From NCBI GenBank assembly GCA_032622095.1, contig CP136069.1, forward strand, positions 43,252,194 through 43,316,193: a DNA stretch of 64,000 nt, written 5' to 3'. The position numbers were made by a program, and so were the translations under genes. Source of the DNA: Siphonodentalium dalli. Taxonomy: Eukaryota > Mollusca > Scaphopoda > Gadilida > Siphonodentaliidae. Shown in pieces: positions 11,590 through 21,972 of this stretch. The notes below the pieces were generated by a model. It had not been told where the DNA came from, made no database searches, and saw nothing but the letters and a program-made list of their open reading frames with translations. Numbering within the stretch: position 1 is the first letter of the stretch; the number at the start of each line of letters is the position of its first letter.

Positions 11590-11945
11590 ATCGTGTATAG
11601 TAAAACAGCAAGACACTCAAGAACCATATCTGAATATTGTCCAAATATCGACATATAAAGCTAATGTTTTGTAAACTAAGAATTAATAATCATAAATTGG
11701 AAATTGATAAAGGTCGTCATAATCATCCAAAAGTGTCACTTGGTGAAATAATTGGTAGGAAATGTAACATGGAGGTTGAGAATGAAAAACACTTCATTAT
11801 GCGCTGCAACACATATGATAAGATGCGCAAACACTTCTTTGATGAGATAAGAACGACGAGTTATAAATTTATTGGATTGAGTGATGGCCAAAAATTCCAA
11901 TACATAATGCAAAACTATGAGCCTCATATATATGCAACATAATCT
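11590..11945 (+). pseudogene. LINE ORF2 C-terminal fragment with Cys/His motif
   Basis: The frame at 11,637-11,942 reads 'CKLRINNHKLEIDKGRHN', then 'RKCNMEVENEKHFIMRCNTY' and 'KMRKHFFDEI'. The pattern (RxxxHxLxIxxGR, then C...C...DE/NE-HF...C..Y...R) is the C-terminal tail of many animal non-LTR retrotransposon ORF2 proteins. It starts just after a MITE end, so the upstream ORF is gone or displaced. Compare 17,590-17,922. Confidence 0.75.
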
Positions 11946-12020
11946 GCAACATGCTAGGGACATTTTTCAAAGAAAGGTCGAATTATACTGATATGATTAT
12001 GGAACAGTTACATATACTAG

Positions 12021-12060
12021 TATATATGTTATATATGTTATATATGTTATATATGTTATG
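12021..12060. repeat. (TATATATGT)n short tandem repeat
   Basis: About four copies of a 9-bp unit 'tatatatgt/ttatatatg'. Confidence 0.85.
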
Positions 12061-12589
12061 TTGAATAATTATTAACATTGTTATATATATTTATTATTTT
12101 GACATCGGTCTCGTTTGGACGTTTTTGTGTCATTAAACTGTTAAACATGTTTCAATTTGTATTGTGGAAGTTTTTTCATGTCTCGACGAAAAATATAGCA
12201 GAAATTTTGATTCCGCAAAAGAAATAGCGTCGCTTTTCATAAACAACATGCACACGCGATGATATTTGAAACTGCGCAATGGAATTAACTCTAATTGAGC
12301 GACGTCCCTGATCCGGATCCTTCCCAAAGGCGATTCGGATGGGACATTACATTTGCAGCTGTTCACTCTTGATTAGGAAAGCTAACGCCTGGCGTAAGTT
12401 CAACGCGTATTGTCCAGATTGCGGAGAGTATTACGGTAGGATTTCCGTATCGATCAGGGGGAGATAAATATGGGCGGAATTCACAGTTTTAAGTTGATGA
12501 TTGAGAGAGCTGGCTATGTAATTAATACAGCGTCGAGCGTTGTTCTTGCATTGATTCCCGACGCCGTCCGATTCCTGCCTCGTAGAACG

Positions 12590-13010
12590 GCAGTTTGTGC
12601 AGACTTCATCGCCACACAGTCACCTAACTATCTCACCTGCGGCTAACAGGCTGGTGTGTGTAATCGCGATATTCATTCCGTCACCCATATCACCTGCACG
12701 ATTAATCGAATTCTCTCCGCTGGTGTTTGACTCATATTCGACAAATTATATATTTATAAATTTATAAAGTGTGTGACTGACGAAGTTTTAGGAGTTTTAG
12801 AATAAATAAGTTATATATTCTAGGAAAACACTGTGTTCTAATTTAAATCAAAGTTCTTAATCTATTAATCACTTTAATGACATAACATCGTGGATTTCAA
12901 ATTGACGAAACTTGTTAACTTGACATATGGAAACTTTTCTTGTGCTTTTCAGAATTCCCCTCAACCGCGAGTTCAAACAAGGATTTTGGAAATTGGATCT
13001 GCTTAAACAA
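12590..13010 (+). repeat. Duplicated block, copy 1
   Basis: It contains 'gccacacagtcacctaac', 'attcattccgtcacccat', 'gtttgactcatattcgacaa', 'ataagttatatattctagg', 'cttgttaacttgaca' and 'gcgagttcaaac'. The same phrases occur in the same order at 14,580-14,625 and 15,985-16,345, where about 1.35 kb of other repeats separates the first phrase from the rest. Divergence is roughly a fifth of sites by eye. Function unknown. Confidence 0.75.
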
Positions 13011-13514
13011 AAGTTATCATCTTCTTTTTCTCTGTTTGTGCTGTAATATTCTGTTTTACATTTTCCCGGAAATTCTGTTTAACAATTCCTTCAATACGAC
13101 TTACTCTGCTGGATACCTGTAGTACCTGGATACATGTAATAGCGTTTTTGTTTTACTGTCTTCTTCCTTCATGTGGTTTATCCGTGGAACAAGCGACATT
13201 GCTGGTAAAAATACAAGGTATGTATATGTTATATACACTTATTGCACACACATTGGTTTATTTTTGCGATATACAGCAAAAAAAAAAGCGTCAATAACAA
13301 TATGTTTTTCCTTGAATTATACAGGCTGAATACGTTGAAAACGTTGCCATGTGTTGCCATGTCTTAATGCACTATCATGAGATATACTCTCTTCAGACTG
13401 TGCACTATAGTTTTCAATTTCAAATGATTCCATATTGACTTGAATTTTAATATACATTGTATTACAAGCTATGTGGGCGCGCAATAAACATAGAATGGCC
13501 ATGGTGTATACTTG

Positions 13515-13620
13515 TTAGCGGAGCGCTCAGTTGGTTTGTGTGCCGATATTTGAGCTAGACCTTCGACACGGTCGAGGGTTTCGAATCCGACATAGTATCG
13601 GTCGGACTTGATGTCACCAT
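13515..13620 (+). mobile_element. tRNA-derived SINE head
   Basis: Polymerase III promoter elements are visible: A box GCGCTCAGTTGG (13,523-13,534) and B box GGTTTCGAATCC (13,577-13,588), about 43 bp apart. The arms do not form a full cloverleaf with an aminoacyl stem, so it is a SINE head, not a tRNA gene. The 3' body and tail are not clear. Confidence 0.55.
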
Positions 13621-13749
13621 CTGAATCCCCAGCACCATGGGCATCATTACATAACTATTGGTGGATCAGTGCTCTGAGAATGAAGCAAAAATAATCTGAG
13701 ACAAAATTTGTAAAACACGTACTGGGCGAATGTCATACCTGCGCTCTTC

Positions 13750-13950
13750 CACGGTGTCATGTCGAGCGATGACACCGTGTTAGGCACAACCGTCGGATCG
13801 GGAGCCGACGTTAAGTATTGTCCCGTGTGCAACAATGTGCGCACGTTTAAGAACCATATCGTGGCGATGAAGTCACGGATAACAAGAGCATCCCTAGGGC
13901 GTAGCAAAATACGCCCTTTAGCCATTTCGAATTGTACTATCGCAAATTAA
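13750..13950 (+). other. Hairpin and short ORF with a CxxC motif
   Basis: A perfect 11-bp stem CACGGTGTCAT/ATGACACCGTG lies at 13,750-13,779. An ORF at 13,759-13,950 (63 codons) contains 'YCPVCNNVRTFKNHIVAMK', which resembles half a zinc finger. The GC content is higher than the surroundings. It may be a remnant of a mobile ORF or chance. There is no start context or splice evidence. Confidence 0.25.
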
Positions 13951-14015
13951 GATAATACTTTGAGCTTACATTTGAAGAAAATCTGATATACCCCTAATTT
14001 CAATGCCAAAATGTG

Positions 14016-14455
14016 GTCAAATTCTAAGTCGAAAAATGGCTATAACTCATGTAAAAATAATTAGACAGATTCTATATTCAAACTTGGCCTGTAATTTTAG
14101 CTGGGAAATACACATACCAGCTTTGGTTCAGCTCAAATAATCAAAACTGGAGTTATCGGTCGGAAACCATAAATGTTAACAGACGGTCAAATTCTAAGTC
14201 GAAAAAGGGCCGTAACTCATGCAAAAATAATTGGACGGAAGCGGGAAGCCATATTCGAACTTGGCCTATATCTTTGGCTGGGAAATACACATAACAACTT
14301 TGGTTCAGATCAAATAATCCAAACTGGAGTTATCGATCGGAAACCAAAAATGTTAACGGACGGACGGACGGACGGACGGACGGACGGACTGACGGACTGA
14401 CGGACAGACTGATAACATAATACGACCTTTTTTCAAAAAGGGCGTATAAAAATGG
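14016..14455 (+). repeat. Two ~170-bp tandem units with (GGAC)n tail
   Basis: Units starting 'gtcaaattctaagtcgaaaa' at 14,016 and 14,186 share 'ggctgggaaatacacata', 'ctttggttcag' and 'ctggagttatcg'. They end in 'ggaaaccaaaaatgttaacg' and a (GGAC)n run at about 14,356-14,404. A hairpin follows ('tacgacctttttt' against 'aaaaagggcgta'), and a matching 'agggcgtagcaaaatacgccct' hairpin precedes the units at about 13,897. The unit-plus-tail design matches 22-444 and 15,190-15,875. Confidence 0.75.
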
Positions 14456-14644
14456 CAAAATTACCTGATAAAAATTCGACTCATCGGAATCACAGTCGGA
14501 AAAAGAAACTTCTATGACCATTTCCTGTGCTATCCCGGGAATTGGGCCGAATAAACTCACTCGCACATACACGTTACTGATTGTGCAGCATGTCTCGACC
14601 GCCACACAGTCACCTAACTCTCACACATGCAATTAAAGATGTAC

Positions 14645-14735
14645 GGTAGCGTATTCGCGTCATCGAAATGTTCTATGCTAAATGTTATATTATAGCATAT
14701 AACATTTAGATGACGCTAATACACTTCGCAAAGAT
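14645..14735. repeat. Foldback sequence
   Basis: Outer arms 'gcgtattcgcgtcatc' and 'gatgacgctaatac' surround an inner palindrome 'ctaaatgttata'...'tataacatttag'. It lies between the split halves of the duplicated block (copy 2). Confidence 0.6.
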
Positions 14736-15082
14736 GTACTGCCCGATTCGACACCAAAAAGGTACCATTTTGTACGTGTTCTATACCAGACACGTGACCC
14801 CATTAATATGATTTTATGGCAAGATATCGAGTTCAAACGTTTTTTGAATTTTTGTCAGCCAGCATAAATTCTGATGATAACCTGTTTAAAGAGCGTCCAT
14901 TATTCCGTCACCCAAACGCGTTAGGTAATAAAGAGCGATCTCAATTATTATATTTATTATATTATATTATATATGCACTCGATTTCAACGTAAACTGGTG
15001 GATGCTGATATCATGCTGTGTGAACTTTTGCGATGTATGTGCCATATGAATGATGGTGATTGCGTGTACGTTTTCATTTGCT

Positions 15083-15944
15083 CGCGCAGCATGTTGCCTT
15101 ACACTGGTGCAGCATTAAATATCATTTGCCAGTGTTATATGGGAGACTCGCATATATATAAGAACTAGAAGGTGACCCGACTTCGTCCGGGCTTTGATCT
15201 TGAATTGACCATTTTGAAGGTCAAGGTCAGGTGGGGTAACGATTTGACCAGTCCAAAACACTGCCCAGACAAAAGTACTCGACAAACGGGCCCGTCGAAA
15301 TCCATCCGGTTTTACCCGATTTGACCTTGAATTGATCATTTTGAAGGGCAAGGTCAGGTCGGGGTCACGACTCGACCCGTCCAAAACACTCAGTGGACAA
15401 AAGTAACCCCACGTATCAAATTTCGTCAAAATCCCATCAAAATTTGCGATATGACCTTGAATTGACCCGATTTCAAGGTCAAGGTCACGTCGCACGGGCA
15501 AATGAATATGCTTATGAGACTCCCCATACGAAAGAATCCCCACATACCAAGTTTCATCGAAATCCCGTCATATTCGGGCGTTAGACCTTGAAATGACCCG
15601 ATTTCAAGGTCACATCGCACGGGCAAATTAATAGGTTTATGCCACTCCCCGGCATTATGTACCCCACATACCAAGTTTCATCGAAATCGCGTGATATTCG
15701 GGCGTTTGACCTTGAAATTACCAGATTTCAAGGTCAAGGTCACGTCGCACGGACAAATTAATATGACTATGTTCGTCCCCGGCCGAAAATACCCCCACAT
15801 ACCAAGTTTCATCGAAATCGGGTGGGCCGTTTTCGAGTTCATCGCGAACACACAGACAGACACACAGATCTTCCAAAATATATAATAGATATGCATTGCC
15901 ACAGGGTTTTCAAAACATTTCAAGTAGCTCCACCCACGGAATGG
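15083..15944. mobile_element. Degenerate core MITE, split by a tandem repeat
   Basis: The left remnant (to about 15,172) has 'ctggtgcagcattaaatatc' and 'gggagactcgcatatatata'. The right remnant (from about 15,890) has 'atgcattgccacagggtttt' and ends '...cacccacggaatgg' before TTAA at 15,945-15,948. The pieces match the two sides of the palindromic core in intact copies. The 700-bp array between them is a later insertion. Confidence 0.7.
15190..15875 (+). repeat. Five-unit tandem array rich in AGGTCA half-sites
   Basis: Unit starts lie near 15,197, 15,322, 15,452, 15,584 and 15,707 (period about 125-132). Each opens with (T/A)GAYCTTGAA(T/A)TGACC or close to it and carries AAGGTCAAGGTCA or a variant. 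Later units add 'cacataccaagtttcatcga'. The last unit ends 'cgagttcatcgcgaacacac' and an AGAC-rich tail. TCAAGGTCA is the known extended half-site for NR5A/ERR-type nuclear receptors; any function here is speculation. Confidence 0.85.
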
Positions 15945-15984
15945 TTAAAGTTCGAATGATATTAGTGTTAAATCGGACCGTGTG

Positions 15985-16370
15985 CCTTTAACAGGCTAGT
16001 TTGTATAATCTCGATCTTCATTCCGTCACCCATCTCACCTGCACAAATTATTGAGTTGTCTGTGCCAGCGTTTGACTCATATTCGACAAATTACTCAATA
16101 GCTGACATCTTTAAATCAAGTGTCGAGTTTATAGAGCGTGTTACTGGCGAAGTTTTAGAAGAAATAAGTTATATATTCTAGGAAAATACTGTGTTCTGAT
16201 TTAAATCCAAGTTTTTTTTATCTATTAATCCCAATTCGTTGGCGTCATTGCAGATTTCAGAGTGAAAAAACTTGTTAACTTGACAGATTGAAACTTGTTT
16301 GTGATTTTCTTAATTATCTGCAATAGCGAGTTCAAACGAACCATATTGACAATTTTATGTTTTTATACAG
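15985..16370 (+). repeat. Duplicated block, copy 2 (split)
   Basis: The main part of the second copy of 12,590-13,010. Its first piece ('gccacacagtcacctaac') is left behind at about 14,590-14,625. The intervening sequence contains a foldback, the 15,083 MITE and the AGGTCA array. Confidence 0.7.
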
Positions 16371-16646
16371 TTTCCATCTTCGTTCTCTATTTATTACACG
16401 CTTGTTACTAGAAGTACATTGTTATTACATGCTGTTCCATATTTACAAATCCCTATGGAATGTACGCATCTCATTGACCTAAAATCACGCACATGACGTT
16501 CGCCTCAACCATGACACCCCAACTATAAAATAAAAACATCATCACACATGGCAAAACAAGCTATATATGCGCATGCCTACATTTACATTGTAAAAGTCTC
16601 CATTTGTAATGCAGATTCTAGGACGGGTGGTGTGTAATAAACACAG

Positions 16647-16722
16647 AACGACACGAGTGTGTTAATGTGTTTGTTGATACGACACAGTCGTATCAGCTCA
16701 CCATTAACACACTTGTGTCGTT
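16647..16722. repeat. Two-level hairpin
   Basis: The outer stem AACGACACGAGTGTGTTAATG pairs with CATTAACACACTTGTGTCGTT (one mismatch). The inner stem GATACGAC pairs with GTCGTATC. It follows 'gtgtaataaacacagaac', also present near 10,860. Confidence 0.8.
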
Positions 16723-16799
16723 ATCTGTATGCATGTGCACTTAATTATGTGTATTTAATTATTCCATCAATTCGACATATTTGTTTTAGTTAAAACATA

Positions 16800-17225
16800 T
16801 TTTATTGCCAAAACATGCACAAGTATATGACAGACAGGGATTGAGGTACAAATGCTAACCACTTAGATATGCCCCGCTCCTCACAATTTGACAATAAGTA
16901 ATGAAATGATGAGGCAATACAATACAACATTATGGCTTCAATGAGAGTAACAAATAGGATGAAACAAGGAGAGTGAAATTTGGAGGAGGAGTTGAGACTT
17001 ATTGGTGTAAACATATTTATTTGCATCCATAATTAAATGCAAGGGACTGAGGCACAAGTTACAAAACTTATCTTGGCCTCGCTCCCGACAATAATACAAA
17101 GAACATGATATTTACATAAGTATAATATAAGGTATGATCCACTTGTATAAGAATTAGTATACAATATATATGGAATTATGATACAACAGATGTATATACA
17201 CGATGGCGTCGGGTCCATCACTGTG
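16800..17225 (-). repeat. Diverged duplicated sequence, possible LINE 3' region
   Basis: Two related stretches (about 16,830-16,905 and 17,040-17,115) share 'agggaytgaggyacaa' and a 'gctc(c/t)(c/t)gacaata'-like motif about 208 bp apart. It is AT-rich with no coding potential. Reading it as an old LINE 3' region on the minus strand is a guess from texture and the LINE remnant next door. Confidence 0.35.
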
Positions 17226-17589
17226 CGTCCGGGGGGGGGGTCCTGCTATAGTCTGTGCTACTTTATGATCTTTAACGGTAATGCAGCCTAGTCGCTGATG
17301 TCAAAACGGCAGGTTGAAGTTATGTAAGTTTGAACAAAATTGAATAACTTTCTATTTAAATTGTCATTTAGTGAGATGTCACCAATAAGTAGCTTTCCGA
17401 CAGTGATATTTGACATACCTAAACCTGAGACTTATTGTTCTGGATATACATAGCATTTCGACTCACCTATTACTTCACGTTGATTTAGTCGTACACATTG
17501 TGTGACATTGCTAGTAATAATACCAGGAATACACTATAAACAAACGTGAGTGAGTTAGTCAGTGACACCAGTCGGCCCCAGGGCCCGGG
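17226..17589. other. No recognisable feature
   Basis: A G10 run sits at about 17,231-17,240. Otherwise this is unique AT-rich DNA. Confidence 0.4.
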
Positions 17590-17922
17590 ATGACACAGGA
17601 GAGGCTCATACTTTCATACTATAGTGGTTTGTTTCCACAGTTGTCCTGTGAATCCCATGTATCCTGGTGTAATAACCACTACCCAGAAAGAGTATGCGCC
17701 CTTTGCAAGTCAGAACTCGGAGATGAATTCCAATTTATCCTGAAATGTGACCATCTAAATGATCTTAGAATTAAATTTATCAAGCCGTATTACTTCAGAA
17801 GACCGAATGTTCTTAAACTACAGCAGCTCTTTGCCTCCCGCAATAATAGCACGATCAGAAACATTTCACTATTTATGATAAAAAAAAGCTCTAAAATTGT
17901 TTTTGCGCTCCTGTTGCTATGA
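17590..17922 (+). pseudogene. LINE ORF2 C-terminal fragment with zinc-knuckle-like motif
   Basis: A single open frame reads 'PERVCALCKSELGDEFQFIL', then 'KCDHLNDLRIKFIKPYY', 'RRPNVLKLQQLF' and 'NISLFM', followed by a stop. The CxxC...DE(F/H)xxxxxC...R...Y..RPN pattern is the C-terminal end of many animal LINE ORF2s. It belongs to a different family from the 11,590 copy. The upstream RT domain is not present. Confidence 0.8.
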
Positions 17923-18061
17923 TTTAACTCACTGGTCACGAGATATACATGTATATGAACAATCTAACATAGTCTTGATAAAATAGTGTTGACTCATACA
18001 ACACCACGACGCACTTATGTTAAACACACAATAGTGACGCTCAATCTAGATCCCGCACATA

Positions 18062-18412
18062 CAGTAATGCCATAATTAATCGACTGCTTAACCACAGCAG
18101 AATTATGAGTAACTTTTCAGGATTTAGTCGGAAATATGGCTTGTTGCCATTCATCGGAAAGCTCTCGGAGCAGAATTATGGGTAACTTTTCAGGATTTAG
18201 TCGGAATCATCGGAACGCTCTCCTCGATACATGGTTATGGCTTCCGATGAATGGCAACAAGCCATATTTCCGACTAAATCCTGAAAAGTTACCCATAATT
18301 CTGCTCCGAGAGCTTTCCGATGAATGGCAACAAGCCATATTTCCGACTAAATCCTGAAAAGCTACCCATAATTCTGCTGTGGTTAAGCAGTCGATTAATT
18401 AGGGCATTACTG
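18062..18412. mobile_element. 351-bp foldback element with TA target site
   Basis: Ends CAGTAATGCCATAATTAATC / GATTAATTAGGGCATTACTG are flanked by TA at 18,060-18,061 and 18,413-18,414. Long arms pair: 'gactgcttaaccacagcaga' with 'tctgctgtggttaagcagtc', and 'ggatttagtcggaaatatgg' with its complement. Each arm is itself internally repeated ('ggtaacttttcaggatttag'). TA plus CAGT ends fit a Tc1/mariner-type non-autonomous element. Confidence 0.88.
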
Positions 18413-18859
18413 TAGTACACTCATAGCTGCAACATTTATTGTGTGTATTCTATATATGTATTCATTACATGATCCTACCCTTATTCCATTCAATAAACAA
18501 ATTATATAAATTTTGATATGAATCGTTCGTTTAATAAACAGCAAATAGTGCCAGGTGACATTTGACTTCCGGTTTGTCGTCTGTTTACATTCATACGCTA
18601 CATCTCAAAATACTATAGCTTCCAATATTTTTTCCAACAAACACTAATGAATAACAAGTTTGAAAAGTTATTTCATTAAATATACGCCATTATATAGACC
18701 ATATAGAGTATATTTATATGGGACTATTTCTTTACACAAGCAAACAATGCATAGTTACGTGAAGAAAAGTCATGGCATGCCTTATGGAAGCCGATGTTAG
18801 TTTCACATCCCATTTGTTGAGTTAAGTATGTTTTATCGAGGTTTTGGTTCATGTAATAA
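18413..18859. other. No recognisable feature
   Basis: AT-rich DNA with no supported element. Confidence 0.4.
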
Positions 18860-19039
18860 ATAGATTCTACAACTCGTTTTGTTTATGGCGGAATTTACTC
18901 GTTTTGTTTATGGCGGAATTTACAAAACTCGTCCAATAAATTACGTCTGAACCTCGCCAAAGGCTCGGTCCAGACCTAATTCACAGGACTCGTTTTGTAA
19001 ATTGCGCTTTAAACTGGGGACTCGTTGTAGACCCTCTAT
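18860..19039. repeat. Foldback element, ATAGAKKSTCTACAAC ends
   Basis: Left ATAGATTCTACAACTCG pairs with right CGTTGTAGACCCTCTAT. Inner 'gaatttacaaaactcgt' pairs with 'actcgttttgtaaattgcg'. The centre is a 'aacctcgccaaaggctcgg' hairpin. A 31-bp segment ('ctcgttttgtttatggcgg'...) is tandemly doubled on the left arm. The architecture parallels 4,352-4,510. Confidence 0.7.
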
Positions 19040-20420
19040 ATATGTCACCGTACATACCCATTTCTACTTTATAACCACGTATTATGTACACTGTACTTGA
19101 ATCGTTTATGTCATATGCGGCGAAAGGTATATAATGGAATCTGAATCTGATGACTTTAATTTGTGTTTATTTAGCGATGCCATCAAACTACTAAACGTTA
19201 TGAAGTTTTTTAAATAGAAAGCAGTAATCACAAGTAGGGAACATCGCCATTTCCCTAAAGGTTCAGAAACTGGTTGTAACATCTAAAATAGTCTGGCACA
19301 GAAAGCATTGCTATAACTCACACGACTTAATTCACAAAATGGTTTTTCCCTAATTAAAGGTGAAAACATATATATGTTCCCAATATGTGGATACACGCCG
19401 ACAAAGTTGTGGTGTTGGTGCACAAGGTGATATTGGGTTTCAGCACACACTTTTGTCACCATAAGAAGATCATTAGGTTGTGTTGTTTTTTGAATAGTAC
19501 GAAAATATTTAACCTCTTTGTTGCAAAACGTCCGTGCTGAATACGGACATAATATGTCACGCTGTGTGCTATACATACGTACTGAGTACGGACCAATACT
19601 GCAGCACACTAGCCATTGTTCATAATTTAATTAATATCTGAGATTTGTGCGTCGGACTAATTGTGTCTCGACGTTTGAAACAGTCCATGATGTTCCACGA
19701 TTGAGAATGATAATATAGCCTTTCAAAGGAGCCATGTGTTCGTGATATTCACATTATATTTCCACTGGAATAATTATGGCAAAATCGTCACCTGCCCAGC
19801 AAACGATGTCATGACCAGTTGTGTCATTCAGCACTGAAGATGTTAAAGAGTTGACAGTAGGGAGTTGATCAGGTCACATATATACAACAACTAAGTCCAA
19901 CTGATGTACGTCTATAACAGCTGGACTGTGACACGGTATAGCTGTTGGACAGCGGGGTGATATTAGCACAATACAGCTGGATAAGGGGTAAAATCATATG
20001 CACCTGGGAGTTCACCACCACAACCACCACCACAACAATTCAAAAAAGGACAATGTTTGTATCCATTGGTGGTAGGGAACTTTCCAGGTGCCTGTGAATA
20101 TACGAATGACGCTGGTTGCAAATTAAATTTTCCATTGCGTGTTAATCTGAAATCGCGAATTTTCGCCTTTGAGCCGAAATGTCAATTTTTTACACTCCGC
20201 CGGCCGATTTTCGTTTCCAACTTTTCGCCTTTGAGGCCAAACTTTCAAAATTTGACCAGGCCTCAGAAGATGTACGTTCTCAACTTTTCGCCTCAGATGC
20301 CCGCGTATCTGGAATTTATTTTTACTTTTGTTTCAAATCGGACGGTGTATCTCTAAAGTTTCCCTGTATATAGTAGATTCAATGTAATAAACGACCTTTG
20401 ACTTAGCAGCATCAGTGTGC
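19040..20420. other. No supported gene
   Basis: A 108-codon minus-strand ORF (19,283-19,609) and a 99-codon plus ORF (20,057-20,356) have no motif that I recognise. 'aacttttcgcctttgagg'-like phrases recur at 20,165, 20,220 and 20,282. An (ACC)n short run lies near 20,022. Confidence 0.35.
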
Positions 20421-20735
20421 CAGCCTGTTCTCGCGGGAATAAGCTCATAGTGAAATTATTTCATGGGACTGAAGTATAGGCTCATATTGGCATTATTTAG
20501 ATGTGAAATATCCCTTATATAGGACCTTAACAGCCATATATGGAAGTATTTCAATATGAAATAAGCCCGTGCTGTGCTTATTTTCATGAAAACAGGATGG
20601 AAAATAACACAAATAAACAAATTCACGACTTACCAGATGTTTATAATGTGTTTTCATTGTGGCCTCGCGCTATCCAACGTAATAACGGGTAAAAGTTCAC
20701 TATGGGATTTATTAGAGAATCAAATAAGTCCAATA
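20421..20735 (+). mobile_element. Diverged copy of the 7-bp-TSD foldback family
   Basis: It starts CAGCCTGTTCTCGCGG and retains 'acaaataaacaaattcacga', 'gtgttttcattgtggcc' and 'agaatcaaataa' of the family. The internal hairpin region is replaced by unrelated or very diverged sequence. Confidence 0.5.
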
Positions 20736-21508
20736 GGAGCCTATGTGGATGTGCAGGTTCAATGTACACGAGTATATGTTGGCGGTGCTCATACACCGTC
20801 ATGATAGCTAAATCACCATGGCCCTCTGACATCAAAGCACTATCTCAGGATCAGTTGCCCAGATTTTATAGAGAGTATGTAAATCATAAATGATTGCGCG
20901 CTTTGATATCCATTGCGCAATACATGAATGATCATCGAGGTCTATTCCATATTCGTTTGCAGAGATAATAGATATATTTGATGTCATTGTTCGGCTTTTG
21001 TCGCATGTTTTTCTCTGTATAAATACTGAGCCGCAGATCGGAAATGAATTGGTAGAAAACTTGGGAAAAAAGTCAGAACTTCCTGTTTCATAGATCATGC
21101 CATGAACGTCTATACTCTAGTTTTGCCCAGCTCATATTCCACCAGCTTAAAACCTGGGATGTTATTGAATTTCTGACGGGAACCATATACTATAAAAAGA
21201 TAATGTAGGTAAATATATTACTTACATAGTTAATACCTATTCCTTAAATATTGTATTTCACTAGCTGTGATGGTCCCAGCCCGAGGTTATATTATTTGGG
21301 TGACTTTTGTGAACCGATTTAAATATGAATTGACTTGCCGGGAAAAACTTGATGATCGTAAAGCGAAATTGGCAACACAAAATTGGAACTTCACACACTG
21401 ACATACTGAAAATGACATCGAATGCGAACTGGAGCCAATGGGAACGTTGAACAAGGAACCCTGAGATGGTTCCACTACGCCCGTGACCAGCGAGTTCCAA
21501 TCTCAGAC

Positions 21509-21806
21509 GGGTGGTTAAATCGGTTAGGGTACGACTCCAGGATGTTTCGCCCTCCAGCGCTGGCGATTATGGTTCAAATCCACATGTTTCCATCATGGAC
21601 TTTGTAACTCGAAATCGTTATCTGGTGGAGTTGCCAGTTACACGCCGATGGACGCTGATTTGCCGCACTTGGTCGATGAGGTTATCAGACATTGAAATTA
21701 CTGTTATATTAGCCGTAAGTGTGCGGATTTCCCCCACCACTAAAACTTGTCGTCATATGGCCGTAGTTGCTGAAAGCTACATTAAACCACAACAAATAAA
21801 TAAATA
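21509..21806 (+). mobile_element. tRNA-derived SINE inserted in the transposase
   Basis: A box-like TGGTTAAATCGG (21,512-21,523) and B box GGTTCAAATCC (21,571-21,581) sit 48 bp apart. A central body ends 'cgtcatatggccgtagttgc', 'acattaaaccac' and an (AAAT)n tail. An imperfect 11-bp target duplication, CAATCTC(A/C)GAC, lies at 21,498-21,508 and 21,807-21,817. Deleting the SINE and one target copy joins PIS to DTIQLEQAEM in the transposase frame, which independently fixes both ends. Length 298 bp. Confidence 0.92.
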
Positions 21807-21972
21807 CAATCTCCGACACCATTCAACTGGAACAAGCGGAAATGTTTGCGAAGAAGCTGGACAAAACTGAATTCAAATAATCATGAACAAGTTGACTCCA
21901 TCGATTCCGAGAACGACACGGAATCTCATTGAAGACAGTGTGTGGCGAAACGAAGTCTGTTGATGACTCATA

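Noticed and set aside
13515-13600. A functional tRNA gene
   Set aside because: A and B boxes are present, but there is no convincing acceptor stem or anticodon arm, so it is a SINE head.
19283-19609. 108-codon minus ORF as a host gene
   Set aside because: No domain, no splice context, and a length reachable by chance in AT-rich DNA.
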